The notes under the pieces: model-generated | The model's input: the letters and a program-made list of their open reading frames with translations, nothing else | Told to the model about the DNA's origin: nothing | Databases searched by the model: none | Part shown: positions 17,871-27,997 of the stretch, one piece after another | How the letters are laid out: the number at the start of each line of letters is the position of its first letter | Position numbering within the stretch: the first letter of the stretch is position 1 | Source: Castellaniella sp. | GTDB taxonomy: Bacteria; Pseudomonadota; Gammaproteobacteria; Burkholderiales; Burkholderiaceae_B | DNA length: 64,000 nt | Assembly: GCF_004321985.1 (NCBI RefSeq) | Contig: NZ_SCQN01000035.1 | Span: forward strand, 1-64,000 | Direction of reading: 5' to 3' | Made by a program: the position numbers and the translations under genes

Positions 17871-19005
17871 ATGGCACTGATCAATTATATTACCCAGGTC
17901 CAGATCGGCTTCGGCAGCCTGGACACACTCCAGGAAGGCTGTCGACGGCTGGGCCTGAAACATCCGCTGATCACGACGGATCCCGGCATCGCCCGGACCG
18001 ACATCCTGCCACAGGTCACCCCGCACCTGGGCACCGGATATGCAATCTTCGATCAGACACCCCCAAACCCCAACGAGAGCGCCGTACGCGCCGCCGCGAA
18101 AATATACCGCGACCAGCGATGCGACGGGGTCATCGCCATTGGCGGCGGCTCATCGATCGACCTGGGCAAGGCAGTCGCTGTGTGCACAACCCACGAAGGC
18201 CCCCTCAAGCACTTTGCCTTCATCGAGGACGGCGCCAACAACATCACTGCGGCGACAGCCCCGCTTGATCGCCATCCCCACCACTGCAGGCACAGGTAGC
18301 GAAGTCGGCCGAGGCGCTCTGATCATCCTGGACGATGGACGCAAGGTCGCCCTCATCTCGCCCCACGTCGTCCCCAAGCTGGCCATTTGCGACCCCGCGC
18401 TCACCCTGGGCCTTCCCAAGATGCTCACTGCTGCCACCGGCATGGACGCCGTGACCCACTGCATGGAGACCTTCATGTCGTCCGCCTACAACCCGCCCGC
18501 CGACGGGATCGCGCTGGATGGACTGCAAAAGGCCTGGGCGAACATAGAGCTTGCCACCCACGAACCCGCCAACCGGGATGCCCGGCTGAACATGATGTGC
18601 GCATCGATGGAAGGCGCCATGGCCTTCCAGAAGGGGCTGGGCTGCGTCCACAGCCTGAGCCACTCGCTGGGCGGCATCAATCCGAAGCTGCACCACGGCA
18701 CGCTCAACGCCATCTTTCTACCCGCCGTGATCCGCTTCAACACCCCCTGCGAATCCATGGTCCAGGAAAAGAAACTGCAGCGCATGGCGCACGCGATGGG
18801 ATTGCCAGCCGACAGCGACATCGCCCGGGCCGTGGAGGACATCAACGAGCGTCTGGGTCTCCCGGCGAAACTGAGCCAGCTGGGCGTGGAGCGAAGCACG
18901 TTCGAGCACATCATCGAAGGCGCTTTCGCGGACCACAGCCACAAGACCAACCCTCGCCAAGCCAGCCACGACGATTACGTCCGCATCCTGGAGGAGTCGT
19001 TCTAG
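17871..19005 (+). pseudogene. Iron-containing alcohol dehydrogenase, single frameshift
   Basis: Frame 1 from 17871 (MALINYITQVQIGFGSLDTL) encodes the NAD(P)-binding half with CDGVIAIGGGSSIDLGKAVA. After NNITAATAPL at about 18265 the protein continues only in the +1 frame as LIAIPTTAGTGSEVGRGAL and on through GMDAVTHCMETFMSS, GLGCVHSLSHSLGGINPKLH and a normal C-terminus. The sequence CCGCTTGATC would read through if one T at 18265/18266 were removed. Apart from that single base the gene looks intact and full length (about 378 residues), so this is a very recent loss or a base-call error. The Fe-binding Asp/His positions are kept. Substrate unknown (family III alcohol or hydroxyacid dehydrogenase). 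Confidence 0.82.
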
Positions 19006-19059
19006 GAGTTGTCCTGGCGTTCCGGACGTGCATGAACAACGGCGTTCAGTGAATTCCAC

Positions 19060-20151
19060 TCACCCATTGAACAAAAAGTTCATCACATCCCCATCCTGCA
19101 CGACGTAGTCCTTGCCCTCGGCGCGCATCTTGCCGGCTTCCTTGGCGCCGTGCTCACCGCCGCAGGCCACGAAGTCCTCGAAGCCGATGGTCTGGGCGCG
19201 GATGAAGCCTTTTTCGAAGTCGGTGTGGATGACGCCCGCCGCCTGCGGGGCGGTAGCGCCCACGCGTACTGTCCAGGCGCGGACTTCCTTGGGGCCGGCG
19301 GTGAAGTAGGTCTGCAGGCCCAGCAACTGGTAGCCGGCGCGGATGACGCGATCCAGGCCAGGCTCGGTCATGCCCATGTCCTCCAGGAAGACCGCCTTGT
19401 CCTCGTCATCCAGGTCGGCGATCTCAGCTTCGATGGCGGCGCAGACCGCCACCACGGGCGCATGTTCGGCGGCGGCATAGTCCTGGACCGCCTTCAGGTG
19501 CGGATTATCCGCAAAACCGTCTTCCTTGACGTTGGCCACATACAGGACCCGCTTGGCGGTGATGAAGCAATAGCCTTTGATCGTCGCCTGCTCGTCCTCG
19601 TCGAGCCCCAGGCTGCGCACGGACTTTCCGGTATCCAGGGCCGCCACGATACGCTCCATCAGAGCCGCGATCCGGATGCCTTCCTTGTCGCCCGATCCCG
19701 CGAGCTTGCGGTTTTTCTGCAGCACCTTGTCGGCCGTCACCAGATCCGCCAGAGCCAGCTCGGTGTTGATGACCTCGATGTCGGACACCGGATTCACACG
19801 GCCCGATACATGGATCACGTTGTCGTCTTCGAAGCAGCGTACGACATGCACGATGGCGTCCGTCTCGCGGATGTTGGCCAGAAACTGGTTGCCCAGGCCC
19901 TCGCCCTTCGAGGCGCCGGCTACCAGACCGGCGATGTCGACGAATTCCACGACCGCCGGCACGATGCGCTCGGGCTTCGCGATGGCGGCCAACTGCGCCA
20001 GACGCGAATCGGGAACTTCAACGACGCCGACGTTGGGTTCTATGGTGCAAAACGGATAGTTCTCCGCCGCGATGCCCGCCTTGGTCAGGGCGTTGAACAG
20101 GGTGGATTTGCCGACGTTGGGCAGGCCAACGATGCCGCATTGCAGTGCCAT
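19060..20151 (-). CDS. ychF: Redox-regulated ATPase YchF (Obg family)
   Basis: A 363-residue ribosome-associated ATPase of the OLA1/YchF group. The P-loop is [14 protein letters not shown], switch II is [20 protein letters not shown], and the base-specificity motif is the non-canonical VANVKEDG position that makes this family prefer ATP. A C-terminal TGS domain ([15 protein letters not shown] to [17 protein letters not shown]) is present. Length is exactly that of the family. Confidence 0.96.
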   Translation of the reverse strand: MALQCGIVGLPNVGKSTLFNALTKAGIAAENYPFCTIEPNVGVVEVPDSRLAQLAAIAKPERIVPAVVEFVDIAGLVAGASKGEGLGNQFLANIRETDAIVHVVRCFEDDNVIHVSGRVNPVSDIEVINTELALADLVTADKVLQKNRKLAGSGDKEGIRIAALMERIVAALDTGKSVRSLGLDEDEQATIKGYCFITAKRVLYVANVKEDGFADNPHLKAVQDYAAAEHAPVVAVCAAIEAEIADLDDEDKAVFLEDMGMTEPGLDRVIRAGYQLLGLQTYFTAGPKEVRAWTVRVGATAPQAAGVIHTDFEKGFIRAQTIGFEDFVACGGEHGAKEAGKMRAEGKDYVVQDGDVMNFLFNG

Positions 20152-20327
20152 GAGGATTCCGAATCAGAGAAGAAAAAAGGACGGTGCCACGACGCACGGT
20201 GCAGCGGCCCAAGCCGGGTCCGGCGCGCCTGCGGCAGCCACTCGTCGGCGCTATTGTACTGTCGGCCGCATCTACGCATCCACGCATCCGGCCGGTGGAT
20301 CAAAGGCACGATCCGACGCAACACCCC

Positions 20328-21116
20328 TCACCCGACGGCAAGCTCCGGGGCGAAATGCAGGATCAGCGCCAGCAGCAGCAACGGTCCCCCATTGAAGAAC
20401 GCGTGGAGCATCATCGATGCGCCAATCCCTCGACGGATCCGGATCCAGCCCAGCACCATGCCGGTGACCCACTGCGGTAGCACGAGCAGCGGCAACAGGA
20501 ACAGCGACATGCGGTCGAAGCGGAAGTTGTACAGATGGACGGCTGCGAACGTCACGGCGCTGCAGTGGAACAGCCAGGGATAGAGGCGATGCGCCAGCCT
20601 GCGCTGGGGCCAGGAAAGCGTCCACCCCCTTTGCCAGCGGTGGCCTCGCTCATACCAGACGGGGGCAGCCACCAGCAGCAGCGCCAGCACAGCCATCACC
20701 CCCGAGGTGACACGCGGCCCCTGAGCCAGAATGACAACCATGAGCGGCACGAACCAGATGATCATGGCGGGGCGCCGCAGGACGTACCGGAAGGTCAGTT
20801 CCTCGATCACCGGCGCCCAGACAAGGGCCGTCAGCCAAGGCAGGTTGAGAAGATCCAGCCGATGCTGGGCACCCGCTGCCTGCGCTGCCGACAGGGCGAG
20901 CGGCGCAAACACAAACAGATTCACCAGCCAGAGCAGCAGCGCCCAGTGAAGCAGCCGCCACCAGGGCGCGCCCACCGAGAAGTCCGCACGGAGGCTACCG
21001 CCGACCGCATGGGCCCCAAGGCGCGGGCCGGGGCGAGGGTGCCTCAGGAACCACAGGAAGTCCACGATCTCCTGGCCCATGGAGGGCAAGCCGAGCGGGC
21101 GCCGAAATCCAGGCAT
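20328..21116 (-). CDS. CPBP-family intramembrane metalloprotease-like protein
   Basis: A 262-residue polytopic membrane protein. The three CPBP (Rce1/CAAX protease) motifs are recognisable: APVIEELTFRYVLR (EE...R), a histidine in TFAAVHLYNF, and GIGASMMLHAFFN with the second metal-binding His. Such proteins cleave within the membrane or, in many bacteria, have unknown clients. It sits between pth and ychF and is read in the same direction. An alternative internal start (MGQEIVDFLW) would remove the first 12 residues. Confidence 0.78.
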   Translation of the reverse strand: MPGFRRPLGLPSMGQEIVDFLWFLRHPRPGPRLGAHAVGGSLRADFSVGAPWWRLLHWALLLWLVNLFVFAPLALSAAQAAGAQHRLDLLNLPWLTALVWAPVIEELTFRYVLRRPAMIIWFVPLMVVILAQGPRVTSGVMAVLALLLVAAPVWYERGHRWQRGWTLSWPQRRLAHRLYPWLFHCSAVTFAAVHLYNFRFDRMSLFLLPLLVLPQWVTGMVLGWIRIRRGIGASMMLHAFFNGGPLLLLALILHFAPELAVG

Positions 21117-21161
21117 GTCAATCAGCGCCCTCTGTTCGTTCGACCTGATGCCAGAGAATCG

Positions 21162-21761
21162 TTACGCATGAGGATTTCCCTGGTGTAGGCGCTCTGTGGC
21201 GCGATCCATCTCACCGTCCAGCAACTGCGGCAGCACGACGCGGCAGCGATTGATCACGTCGTCGATGCCCGGCATGTCCTGCTTGCGCGGCGGATGCAGT
21301 ACGAAATTGATGACCGGCTGGTCCAGCCCCAGGCTGCGCGGGTGGCCGGTACCAATGCGCAAGCGCCAGAACTTGGACGTACCAAGCACGGACTGGATGT
21401 CGCGCAGACCATTGTGGCCCGCATGTCCGCCACCGAGCTTGAGCTTCACCGCACCCGGCAGCAAATCGAGTTCATCGTGCAGCACCAGAATTTCCTCGGG
21501 CAGCAGCTTGTAGAACCGGGCCAGAGCCCCGACTGCCTGACCCGACTTGTTCATGAAGGTGGTCGGCTTGGCCAACACCACTCCCTGGCCCGCATGGCGT
21601 GCGCGCGCCACCCAGGCAAAGAACGGCTTCTCCAGCAGGAAGGCGGCGTGCAGGTCATCGGCAAAATGATCCGCCAGCCAGAAACCGGCATTGTGACGGG
21701 TTGCCTCGTACTCCGGGCCTGGATTTCCCAGCCCTACGATGAGACGGATAGGCGCAGTCAT
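21162..21761 (-). CDS. pth: Peptidyl-tRNA hydrolase
   Basis: A 199-residue Pth1 enzyme that rescues stalled peptidyl-tRNA. It shows [19 protein letters not shown] with the catalytic His, [35 protein letters not shown] with the catalytic Asp, and [20 protein letters not shown]. Gene order prs-rplY-pth-ychF is the usual one in Burkholderiales; a terminator separates it from rplY. Confidence 0.96.
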   Translation of the reverse strand: MTAPIRLIVGLGNPGPEYEATRHNAGFWLADHFADDLHAAFLLEKPFFAWVARARHAGQGVVLAKPTTFMNKSGQAVGALARFYKLLPEEILVLHDELDLLPGAVKLKLGGGHAGHNGLRDIQSVLGTSKFWRLRIGTGHPRSLGLDQPVINFVLHPPRKQDMPGIDDVINRCRVVLPQLLDGEMDRATERLHQGNPHA

Positions 21762-21812
21762 CTGGTCGGCAATTTCATCGGTTCATGTTTCGGACGACGT
21801 CCATCATAGGAC

Positions 21813-21844
21813 AAAACCCCCGCCGGCTCGCGCCGTGCGGGGGT
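21813..21844 (-). terminator. Intrinsic terminator after rplY
   Basis: ACCCCCGC (21816-21823) pairs with GCGGGGGT (21837-21844), with an inner CGGC/GCCG stem, and on the minus strand is followed by TTTTG. It lies 25 bases beyond the rplY stop codon. Confidence 0.75.
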
Positions 21845-21868
21845 CCTGAAAGCCATGACAGCAGCGGC

Positions 21869-22504
21869 TTATTCGGCAGCAGGCGCTTCGGGAGCAGCCG
21901 GCGTGGCCGACGGCGTCTCGGGCGTGACGTCTTCCTTCACTTCCTTGACTTCGGCAGCCTGAGCCATGATGGGGTTGGTGTCGCCGCCGTGCGGAACGTA
22001 CTTCACGCCGACCGGGAGCGTGATGTCCGACAGGTGCAGGCGGGAACTGCCCACCATGCCGCCCAAGTCGATCTCGATGAACTGCGGGAGGTTGGCCGGC
22101 AGGCAGGTGATGTCGAGTTCGGAGGGGCCGTGCGTGATGATCTGACCGGCCAGTTTGACGGCTGGGCTCTGTTCGGCATTCAGGTAGTGCACCGGCACAC
22201 GGGTGTTCAGCGCCTGGGTGGCATCCACACGCTGGAAGTCCACGTGCAGGACCAGTTGCCTGTATGGGTGCCATTGCACGGCACGGACCAGGACTTGTTC
22301 ACTCTTGCCGTCCAGGACCATGTCCAGGATGGAAGCGTGGAACTCTTCCTTATTCAGTGCGTGATAGATCTCGTTGTGATCAAGCTCGATATTGGCCGGC
22401 GCGGACTTGCCACCATAGACGATGGCAGGAACGCGACCGGCGCGGCGCAGGCGGCGGCTCGCACTCGAACCCTGGACGCCACGCGAAGAAGCGGTGAATT
22501 GCAT
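21869..22504 (-). CDS. rplY: Ribosomal protein bL25, long (Ctc) form
   Basis: A 211-residue bL25/Ctc protein that binds 5S rRNA. The N-terminal L25 domain starts MQFTASSRGVQGSSASRRLR followed by RAGRVPAIVYGGK, and the C-terminal TL5/CTC beta domain extends through VSDITLPVGVKYVPHG-like sequence before an Ala/Pro/Glu-rich tail. The MQFTASSRG start fits the family; the open frame continues further upstream without similarity. Downstream of prs on the same transcript. Confidence 0.94.
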   Translation of the reverse strand: MQFTASSRGVQGSSASRRLRRAGRVPAIVYGGKSAPANIELDHNEIYHALNKEEFHASILDMVLDGKSEQVLVRAVQWHPYRQLVLHVDFQRVDATQALNTRVPVHYLNAEQSPAVKLAGQIITHGPSELDITCLPANLPQFIEIDLGGMVGSSRLHLSDITLPVGVKYVPHGGDTNPIMAQAAEVKEVKEDVTPETPSATPAAPEAPAAE

Positions 22505-22602
22505 GAAAAACTCCAAATGTCGGGTACCAATGACGGCCCCGGAACAACTGGCAGCAAACGCTGCCGGAAAATCCCCCGCCGCGACCAGCGGAAGACGAAA
22601 AA

Positions 22603-23553
<951 letters not shown>

Positions 23554-23568
23554 GGTCTCGAACCAATG

Positions 23569-23622
23569 TGTCAAATGACAAGGCTGTTGAACTGCTCCCC
23601 GAAGGGGCCGACTCAACAGCCT
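23569..23622. promoter_or_regulatory. Structured leader between tRNA-Gln and prs
   Basis: A perfect 10-bp inverted repeat (AGGCTGTTGA at 23581-23590 and TCAACAGCCT at 23613-23622) encloses a smaller CCCC-GAA-GGGG hairpin. Directly beside it, nearer prs, is the palindrome TGTCA-AA-TGACA (23569-23580). No T-run follows, so it is not an ordinary terminator. It could stabilise the prs mRNA after tRNA excision, act as a processing signal, or contain an operator. Confidence 0.5.
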
Positions 23623-23647
23623 GGATGCTGCCTGCTAGGCGTAGAGG

Positions 23648-23724
23648 TGGCTGGGGAAGAAGGATTCGAACCTTCGCATGCCGGAATCAAAATCCGGTGC
23701 CTTAACCAGCTTGGCGATTCCCCA
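23648..23724 (-). tRNA. tRNA-Gln (anticodon TTG)
   Basis: The minus strand forms a 77-nt cloverleaf with encoded CCA. The acceptor arm is TGGGGAA with TTCCCCA, the anticodon arm CCGGA-TTTTGAT-TCCGG (anticodon TTG), and the T arm GAAGG-TTCGAAT-CCTTC. It sits between ispE and prs, its usual location in Burkholderiales. Confidence 0.95.
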
Positions 23725-23729
23725 ATATT

Positions 23730-24626
23730 TCAGTCCACAGTCCAGCCGCGCAGCGGATGATCGGCCAGGCCCTGACAAACCCAGGATCCGCCAATCGCGC
23801 CGTCGGGCAGGCTGGATATTTTACTGATTATTCGATCACGCTGCAGCCGCGCATCGACCAGATTTTCGAAGGATGCAAAGAGGCATGCACCCGACCCCGT
23901 CATGCGGACTTCCAGCCCCGCATCCCGCATGGCCCGCGCCACGCGCGAGACTGCCGGATAATGGCGAAAGACGACGGCTTCCAGATCGTTGCGGCCAAAG
24001 AGGCCCGACTGCCCTGTCTGCCAATCAGTAAAGACAGCGATTTTTACCGATTCCGAATTTCTTGTCAAATCGGGATCCGCGAAAATCCTGGCCGTCGGCA
24101 CCTGAACCGGGGGCTGCACGATCCAGTAAGCGCGATCGGGCAGCACGACCGGCGTCAGGTCTTCTCCGATACCCTGGGCGAAGGCTGATTGGCCAAACAC
24201 GAAAACCGGGACATCGGCCCCCAACGACACCGCCAGCCGGAGCAACTGCGGGCGCCGCAGCCGCGTCTCCCACAACCGATTGAGGGCAATCAGCGTCGAT
24301 GCAGCGTCGCTGGAGCCGCCCCCCAGACCGCCGCCTGCCGGAATGCGCTTCTCGTAGCGGATGCGGACACCGTATCCGACGCCGGTCGCCGCCTGCAGGG
24401 CCTGCGCCGCTCGCACGACCAGGTCGTCTTCCTGAGCCAGGCCCGCCAGGCCCCCGCCCTCGCGCAGGATGCGCCCATCAGCCGTGCGCTCGAAGTGCAG
24501 CAGATCGCACAGGTCGACAAAGCGGAAAACGGACTGGAGCAGATGGTAGCCATCCTCCCGGCGCCCGACCACATGCAGGAACAGATTCAGCTTGGCCGGA
24601 GCGGGGACGTCATGAAGGGCCTGCAC
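23730..24626 (-). CDS. ispE: 4-diphosphocytidyl-2-C-methyl-D-erythritol kinase
   Basis: A 298-residue GHMP kinase of the MEP isoprenoid pathway. Motifs: DVPAPAKLNLFLHVVGRREDGYH, the ATP-binding IPAGGGLGGGSSDAAS, LGADVPVFVFGQSAFA, and the third GHMP motif RMTGSGACLFASF. It begins 3 bases after the lolB stop, so lolB-ispE-tRNA-Gln-prs are probably one transcript. Confidence 0.95.
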   Translation of the reverse strand: MQALHDVPAPAKLNLFLHVVGRREDGYHLLQSVFRFVDLCDLLHFERTADGRILREGGGLAGLAQEDDLVVRAAQALQAATGVGYGVRIRYEKRIPAGGGLGGGSSDAASTLIALNRLWETRLRRPQLLRLAVSLGADVPVFVFGQSAFAQGIGEDLTPVVLPDRAYWIVQPPVQVPTARIFADPDLTRNSESVKIAVFTDWQTGQSGLFGRNDLEAVVFRHYPAVSRVARAMRDAGLEVRMTGSGACLFASFENLVDARLQRDRIISKISSLPDGAIGGSWVCQGLADHPLRGWTVD

Positions 24627-24629
24627 CCG

Positions 24630-25211
24630 TCAGCTCCGGTCGACCACTAGCTGCAGCCGCCACTGCCCCTGATCATCCTGCCGCAACAGGCGGACACGCT
24701 GCGGTCCAAGATCATCGTAGTCGGACAGGTGCACCTGCCAGCCGTCCTGTTCCATGGCCGTCAGGTGGCCCTGGCTATCGCGCTGGGCGTTCTGCACCGG
24801 GTGCCCTTGTACGGGCTGACCCCGGATCCAGGCGCGCAGGCCCGAGACCGGCATGGTATGTCCCCAGATGAGCGCCAGCAGCGCATCCGGGTTGGCGGCC
24901 GTCTCATGACTGCCATCGGCGCGCTCCAGCACCGACAAGCCCGGCTGCACCTGGATCCGGGCCAGCACGCTGCCCAGCGGGGTGCTGAGATCCAGCCTCA
25001 GTGTCCGGCCATCGTCCCGCCAAGAAAACCCGCCCTGGGCGGCATAGGGCGCCTGCGCCACCGGCTGCAGATTGACGGCAAAACGCCCGACACGCTCGAA
25101 GGCGGGTCCCTGCCCGCCAATGCGTGTGGGGGCCGCACAGGCCGCCAGCACCCCAGCCAGCAACAGCACCAGTCCGCCGCGCCACCACCGGCTGCAGACC
25201 AATCCGCTCAT
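24630..25211 (-). CDS. lolB: Outer-membrane lipoprotein LolB
   Basis: A 193-residue lipoprotein that receives lipoproteins from LolA and inserts them into the outer membrane. The signal WWRGGLVLLLAGVLAAC ends in the lipobox LAAC. The mature part has the LolB pattern FERVGRFAVNLQ, GGFSWRDDGRTLRLDLSTPL and GSVLARIQVQPG. It overlaps the start of the TPR gene by four bases and precedes ispE as usual. Confidence 0.92.
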   Translation of the reverse strand: MSGLVCSRWWRGGLVLLLAGVLAACAAPTRIGGQGPAFERVGRFAVNLQPVAQAPYAAQGGFSWRDDGRTLRLDLSTPLGSVLARIQVQPGLSVLERADGSHETAANPDALLALIWGHTMPVSGLRAWIRGQPVQGHPVQNAQRDSQGHLTAMEQDGWQVHLSDYDDLGPQRVRLLRQDDQGQWRLQLVVDRS

Positions 25212-26980
25212 GGCAGGCGGACCCCCAGACGCTTGAGCGTAGACAGCAAGGTCTGGTTCTTGGGATCGATTTTCAGGCCCTCGGACCAGACGGTCCGGGC
25301 TTCTTCGCGGCGCTTCAGCATCCAGAGCGCTTCACCCAAGTGCGCGGCCACGTCGGCTGCCTGCAACTGGTCATAGGAGCGGCGCAGATACTCAAGCGCC
25401 CCCTGGTAGTCCTTGGTGCGAAACAGATACCAGCCCACACTGTCGAGCACATAGGGGTTGTCTGGTTCCAGGTCCAGCGCCCGCTCCAGCAAGTCGCGCG
25501 CCTCGGGCAGGCGCCGGTTCTGCTCAACCAGCGTATAGCCCAGGGAGTTATAGGCATTGGCATTGTCCGGGTTCAGTTCGATCACGCGGCGCATGAGCTT
25601 TTCGAACTCGGCCGTCTTGCCCTGCTGGTGCAGCAGCATCCCCAAGTCGTATTTGATTTCGGGCGTGTCCGGCATTTTCAGATCGGCCGCCTTCAGGATT
25701 TCGGCAGCCTGGTCCGTGCGCCCCGCATCGCGGTAGATCGAAGCCAGTGTGAGCTGAACGACGATCCGTTCACGCCGGTCGGCCGGCTTGATCGCATCCA
25801 GCGTGGCGCGCGCACGCACCAGATCCCCCATCTTCCCATCGAGCACCGCCTCGTGTGTGCGCGCCTGGAACTGCAGCGATGGTTCGTCGATCAGCCGCAG
25901 CTGGCGGATGGCTTCCTTGTAGTTGTGCTCCCGCTCGGCGATCTGCACCAGCAGCAGCCGGGCATCCGACGTGTCGGCCTGTGCATTAGTGGTGCCGTCA
26001 GCCAGCGCCTTGCGGCGCGACTGTTGCACCGTCAGGTATTCAGAGAGCAGGGTCTTGGCGGCATCGTAGCGGCCTGCCCGGGTATTGACCTCGGCCTCGG
26101 TGTAGAGCAGGTCGAAGTCCTCTGGGGTGCGCTTCAGCATCTTGTTCAGCAGCGAAAGCGCCTGGTCGTACGAACCCGTGCCGGTGAGACGGCTCACCAG
26201 CAGAAGCTGGAGCGCCCGCTCGTTGGGATGCTTGTCCAGATAGGCATAGGTGTCGCGCACGGCACGTTGAGGATCCACCCGCAGGCCGTACTCCAGCACG
26301 CGCTGAGCCGCATCCGTGGAGTCCGGGTCCAGCTGCTGCGCCTTCCGGGCCTCTTCGACCGCCCTGCGCGGATCACCAGCCGCCCAGGCCGCGTCAGCCA
26401 GCGCCAGATGCGCGAGCGGAGCATCCTGGACGTCAGCCAGCGCGCGGTCCAGCACTTCCAGCGCCAGCCGCTTGTCCGTCATCTTGCCCACGATGCCGGA
26501 GGCCTGCACGATGGCTTCGTCCCGGTCGGTCGCCGACTGGATGCGACGCGCCAGGGTCCGTGCCAGTCCCTCGGTCTGGCCGCTGGAGGCTGACAGCGCC
26601 AGCGACGCGGCGATGGCTTCCGGATCCTTGGGCGCCAGCAATGCCCATTCGCGCGCGGCGCGCAGCGCCAGATTCAGGTTGCGGCCCGACATTGCGGTCT
26701 GGAAGGAGCGCTGCGCCAGTCGCGGGTCTAGCGTGTCATGCGCCAGCGACAGCAGTTCCTGCGCCGCGTCGTCATACTGGTTGTTCTGTACCGCGAATTC
26801 GGCGACCAGGATGCGATACAGGAGATCGGGAGAGAGATTGACGACCGGGGGCTCGCCACTACGCAAATGGATCGTTTCGACCGGATCGGCTGGTACCGCC
26901 GCAGGCGGCGCAGCCCATGCCGTCTCGTGTGCAGCGGCCAGCGCCAGCACAACGGGAAACACAGAAGCGGGGAATCTCAT
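25208..26980 (-). CDS. Exported tetratricopeptide-repeat protein
   Basis: A 590-residue TPR protein with a signal peptide (VFPVVLALAAAHETAWA) and repeats across its length; the clearest are in the last third (AEILKAADLKMPDTPEIKYD, LMRRVIELNPDNANAYNSLG, LLERALDLEPDNPYVLDSVG). TPRs bind proteins, and homologues in this position next to lolB are thought to be envelope proteins of unknown function. It is divergent from mutM and is the first gene of the TPR-lolB-ispE operon. Confidence 0.88.
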   Translation of the reverse strand: MRFPASVFPVVLALAAAHETAWAAPPAAVPADPVETIHLRSGEPPVVNLSPDLLYRILVAEFAVQNNQYDDAAQELLSLAHDTLDPRLAQRSFQTAMSGRNLNLALRAAREWALLAPKDPEAIAASLALSASSGQTEGLARTLARRIQSATDRDEAIVQASGIVGKMTDKRLALEVLDRALADVQDAPLAHLALADAAWAAGDPRRAVEEARKAQQLDPDSTDAAQRVLEYGLRVDPQRAVRDTYAYLDKHPNERALQLLLVSRLTGTGSYDQALSLLNKMLKRTPEDFDLLYTEAEVNTRAGRYDAAKTLLSEYLTVQQSRRKALADGTTNAQADTSDARLLLVQIAEREHNYKEAIRQLRLIDEPSLQFQARTHEAVLDGKMGDLVRARATLDAIKPADRRERIVVQLTLASIYRDAGRTDQAAEILKAADLKMPDTPEIKYDLGMLLHQQGKTAEFEKLMRRVIELNPDNANAYNSLGYTLVEQNRRLPEARDLLERALDLEPDNPYVLDSVGWYLFRTKDYQGALEYLRRSYDQLQAADVAAHLGEALWMLKRREEARTVWSEGLKIDPKNQTLLSTLKRLGVRLP

Positions 26981-27067
26981 TTGCGGTAACCATAAACCGG
27001 TACGCGATTCAGCATCGCGTCTGGTGGCAAAATTGCGTCATACGAAAGTGGATGTTATCACCCTGCC

Positions 27068-27895
27068 ATGCCTGAACTGCCGGAAGTTGAAACAACTCGT
27101 CGTGGAATTGCCACGGTTATGCCAGGACGCGTTCTGCGGGCGCTCATCGTCCACGAACCCAGGCTGCGCTGGCCGGTCCCCGCCGCACTGCCCGACCAGG
27201 TCTGCAATCAACGCGTACTGGCCTGTGACCGGCGCGGCAAATACTTGCTGATCCGGTTCGAGCCCGGGACGATCATTCTGCACCTGGGCATGTCCGGGTC
27301 CCTGCGGCGCGTCACGTCGGATGCCCCGCTGCGCAAGCATGACCACATCGAATTCCTGTTCGATGACGCGCGCTTTTTGTTACACGATCCACGCCGCTTT
27401 GGGGCCATGCTGTGGCATCCATCGAACGCCGGGCCCCTCATGGCCCATCCATTGCTGGCTCACCTCGGCATGGAGCCATTCGACCCGGCCTTCACTCCGG
27501 AAGCGCTCCATGCCGGGATCCACTCGCACCACCAGGCCATCAAGCAGGTCCTGCTGGGCGGACACATCGTCGTAGGCGTGGGCAACATCTACGCATCCGA
27601 ATCGCTGTTCCAGGCGCAAATTGACCCGCGCACCCGCGCCGACCGGCTGTCCCGCCCCCGTTGCGCACGACTGCACGCTGCCATTCGGACCACACTCACC
27701 CAGGCGCTGGAATCAGGGGGCAGCACCTTACGCGATTATGTGAACGCGCAGGGCACGCCAGGCGCCTATTTCACGCTGCATGCGGCTGTCTACGAACGCG
27801 ACGGCCAGCCCTGCCCGCGGTGCGCCACACCCATCCGGCGTGTCGTGCAGGGGCAAAGGGCGACTTATTTCTGCCCACATTGCCAGACCCGCTGA
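27068..27895 (+). CDS. mutM: Formamidopyrimidine-DNA glycosylase
   Basis: A 275-residue Fpg/MutM enzyme that removes oxidised purines (8-oxoG) and nicks the abasic site. It starts MPELPEVETTRRGIA, giving the catalytic Pro after Met removal and the essential Glu. VGVGNIYASESLFQAQIDPR is the helix-two-turn-helix, and the C-terminal zinc finger is CPRCATPIRRVVQGQRATYF plus CPHC. Divergent from the TPR gene. Confidence 0.96.
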   Translation: MPELPEVETTRRGIATVMPGRVLRALIVHEPRLRWPVPAALPDQVCNQRVLACDRRGKYLLIRFEPGTIILHLGMSGSLRRVTSDAPLRKHDHIEFLFDDARFLLHDPRRFGAMLWHPSNAGPLMAHPLLAHLGMEPFDPAFTPEALHAGIHSHHQAIKQVLLGGHIVVGVGNIYASESLFQAQIDPRTRADRLSRPRCARLHAAIRTTLTQALESGGSTLRDYVNAQGTPGAYFTLHAAVYERDGQPCPRCATPIRRVVQGQRATYFCPHCQTR

Positions 27896-27997
27896 AAAAA
27901 CGCCCGGCGCTGCGCCACACCCAAGCGCGCCGGCGGCCAGCACCCCGTGCTTATGCCACAATAGGCACCTGACGACTCCGCCGCCTCCCGCTACAAG

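Noticed and set aside
25124-26593. A 489-codon open frame antisense to the TPR protein
   Set aside because: Mirror of the TPR repeats on the other strand, no start signal and no recognisable family.
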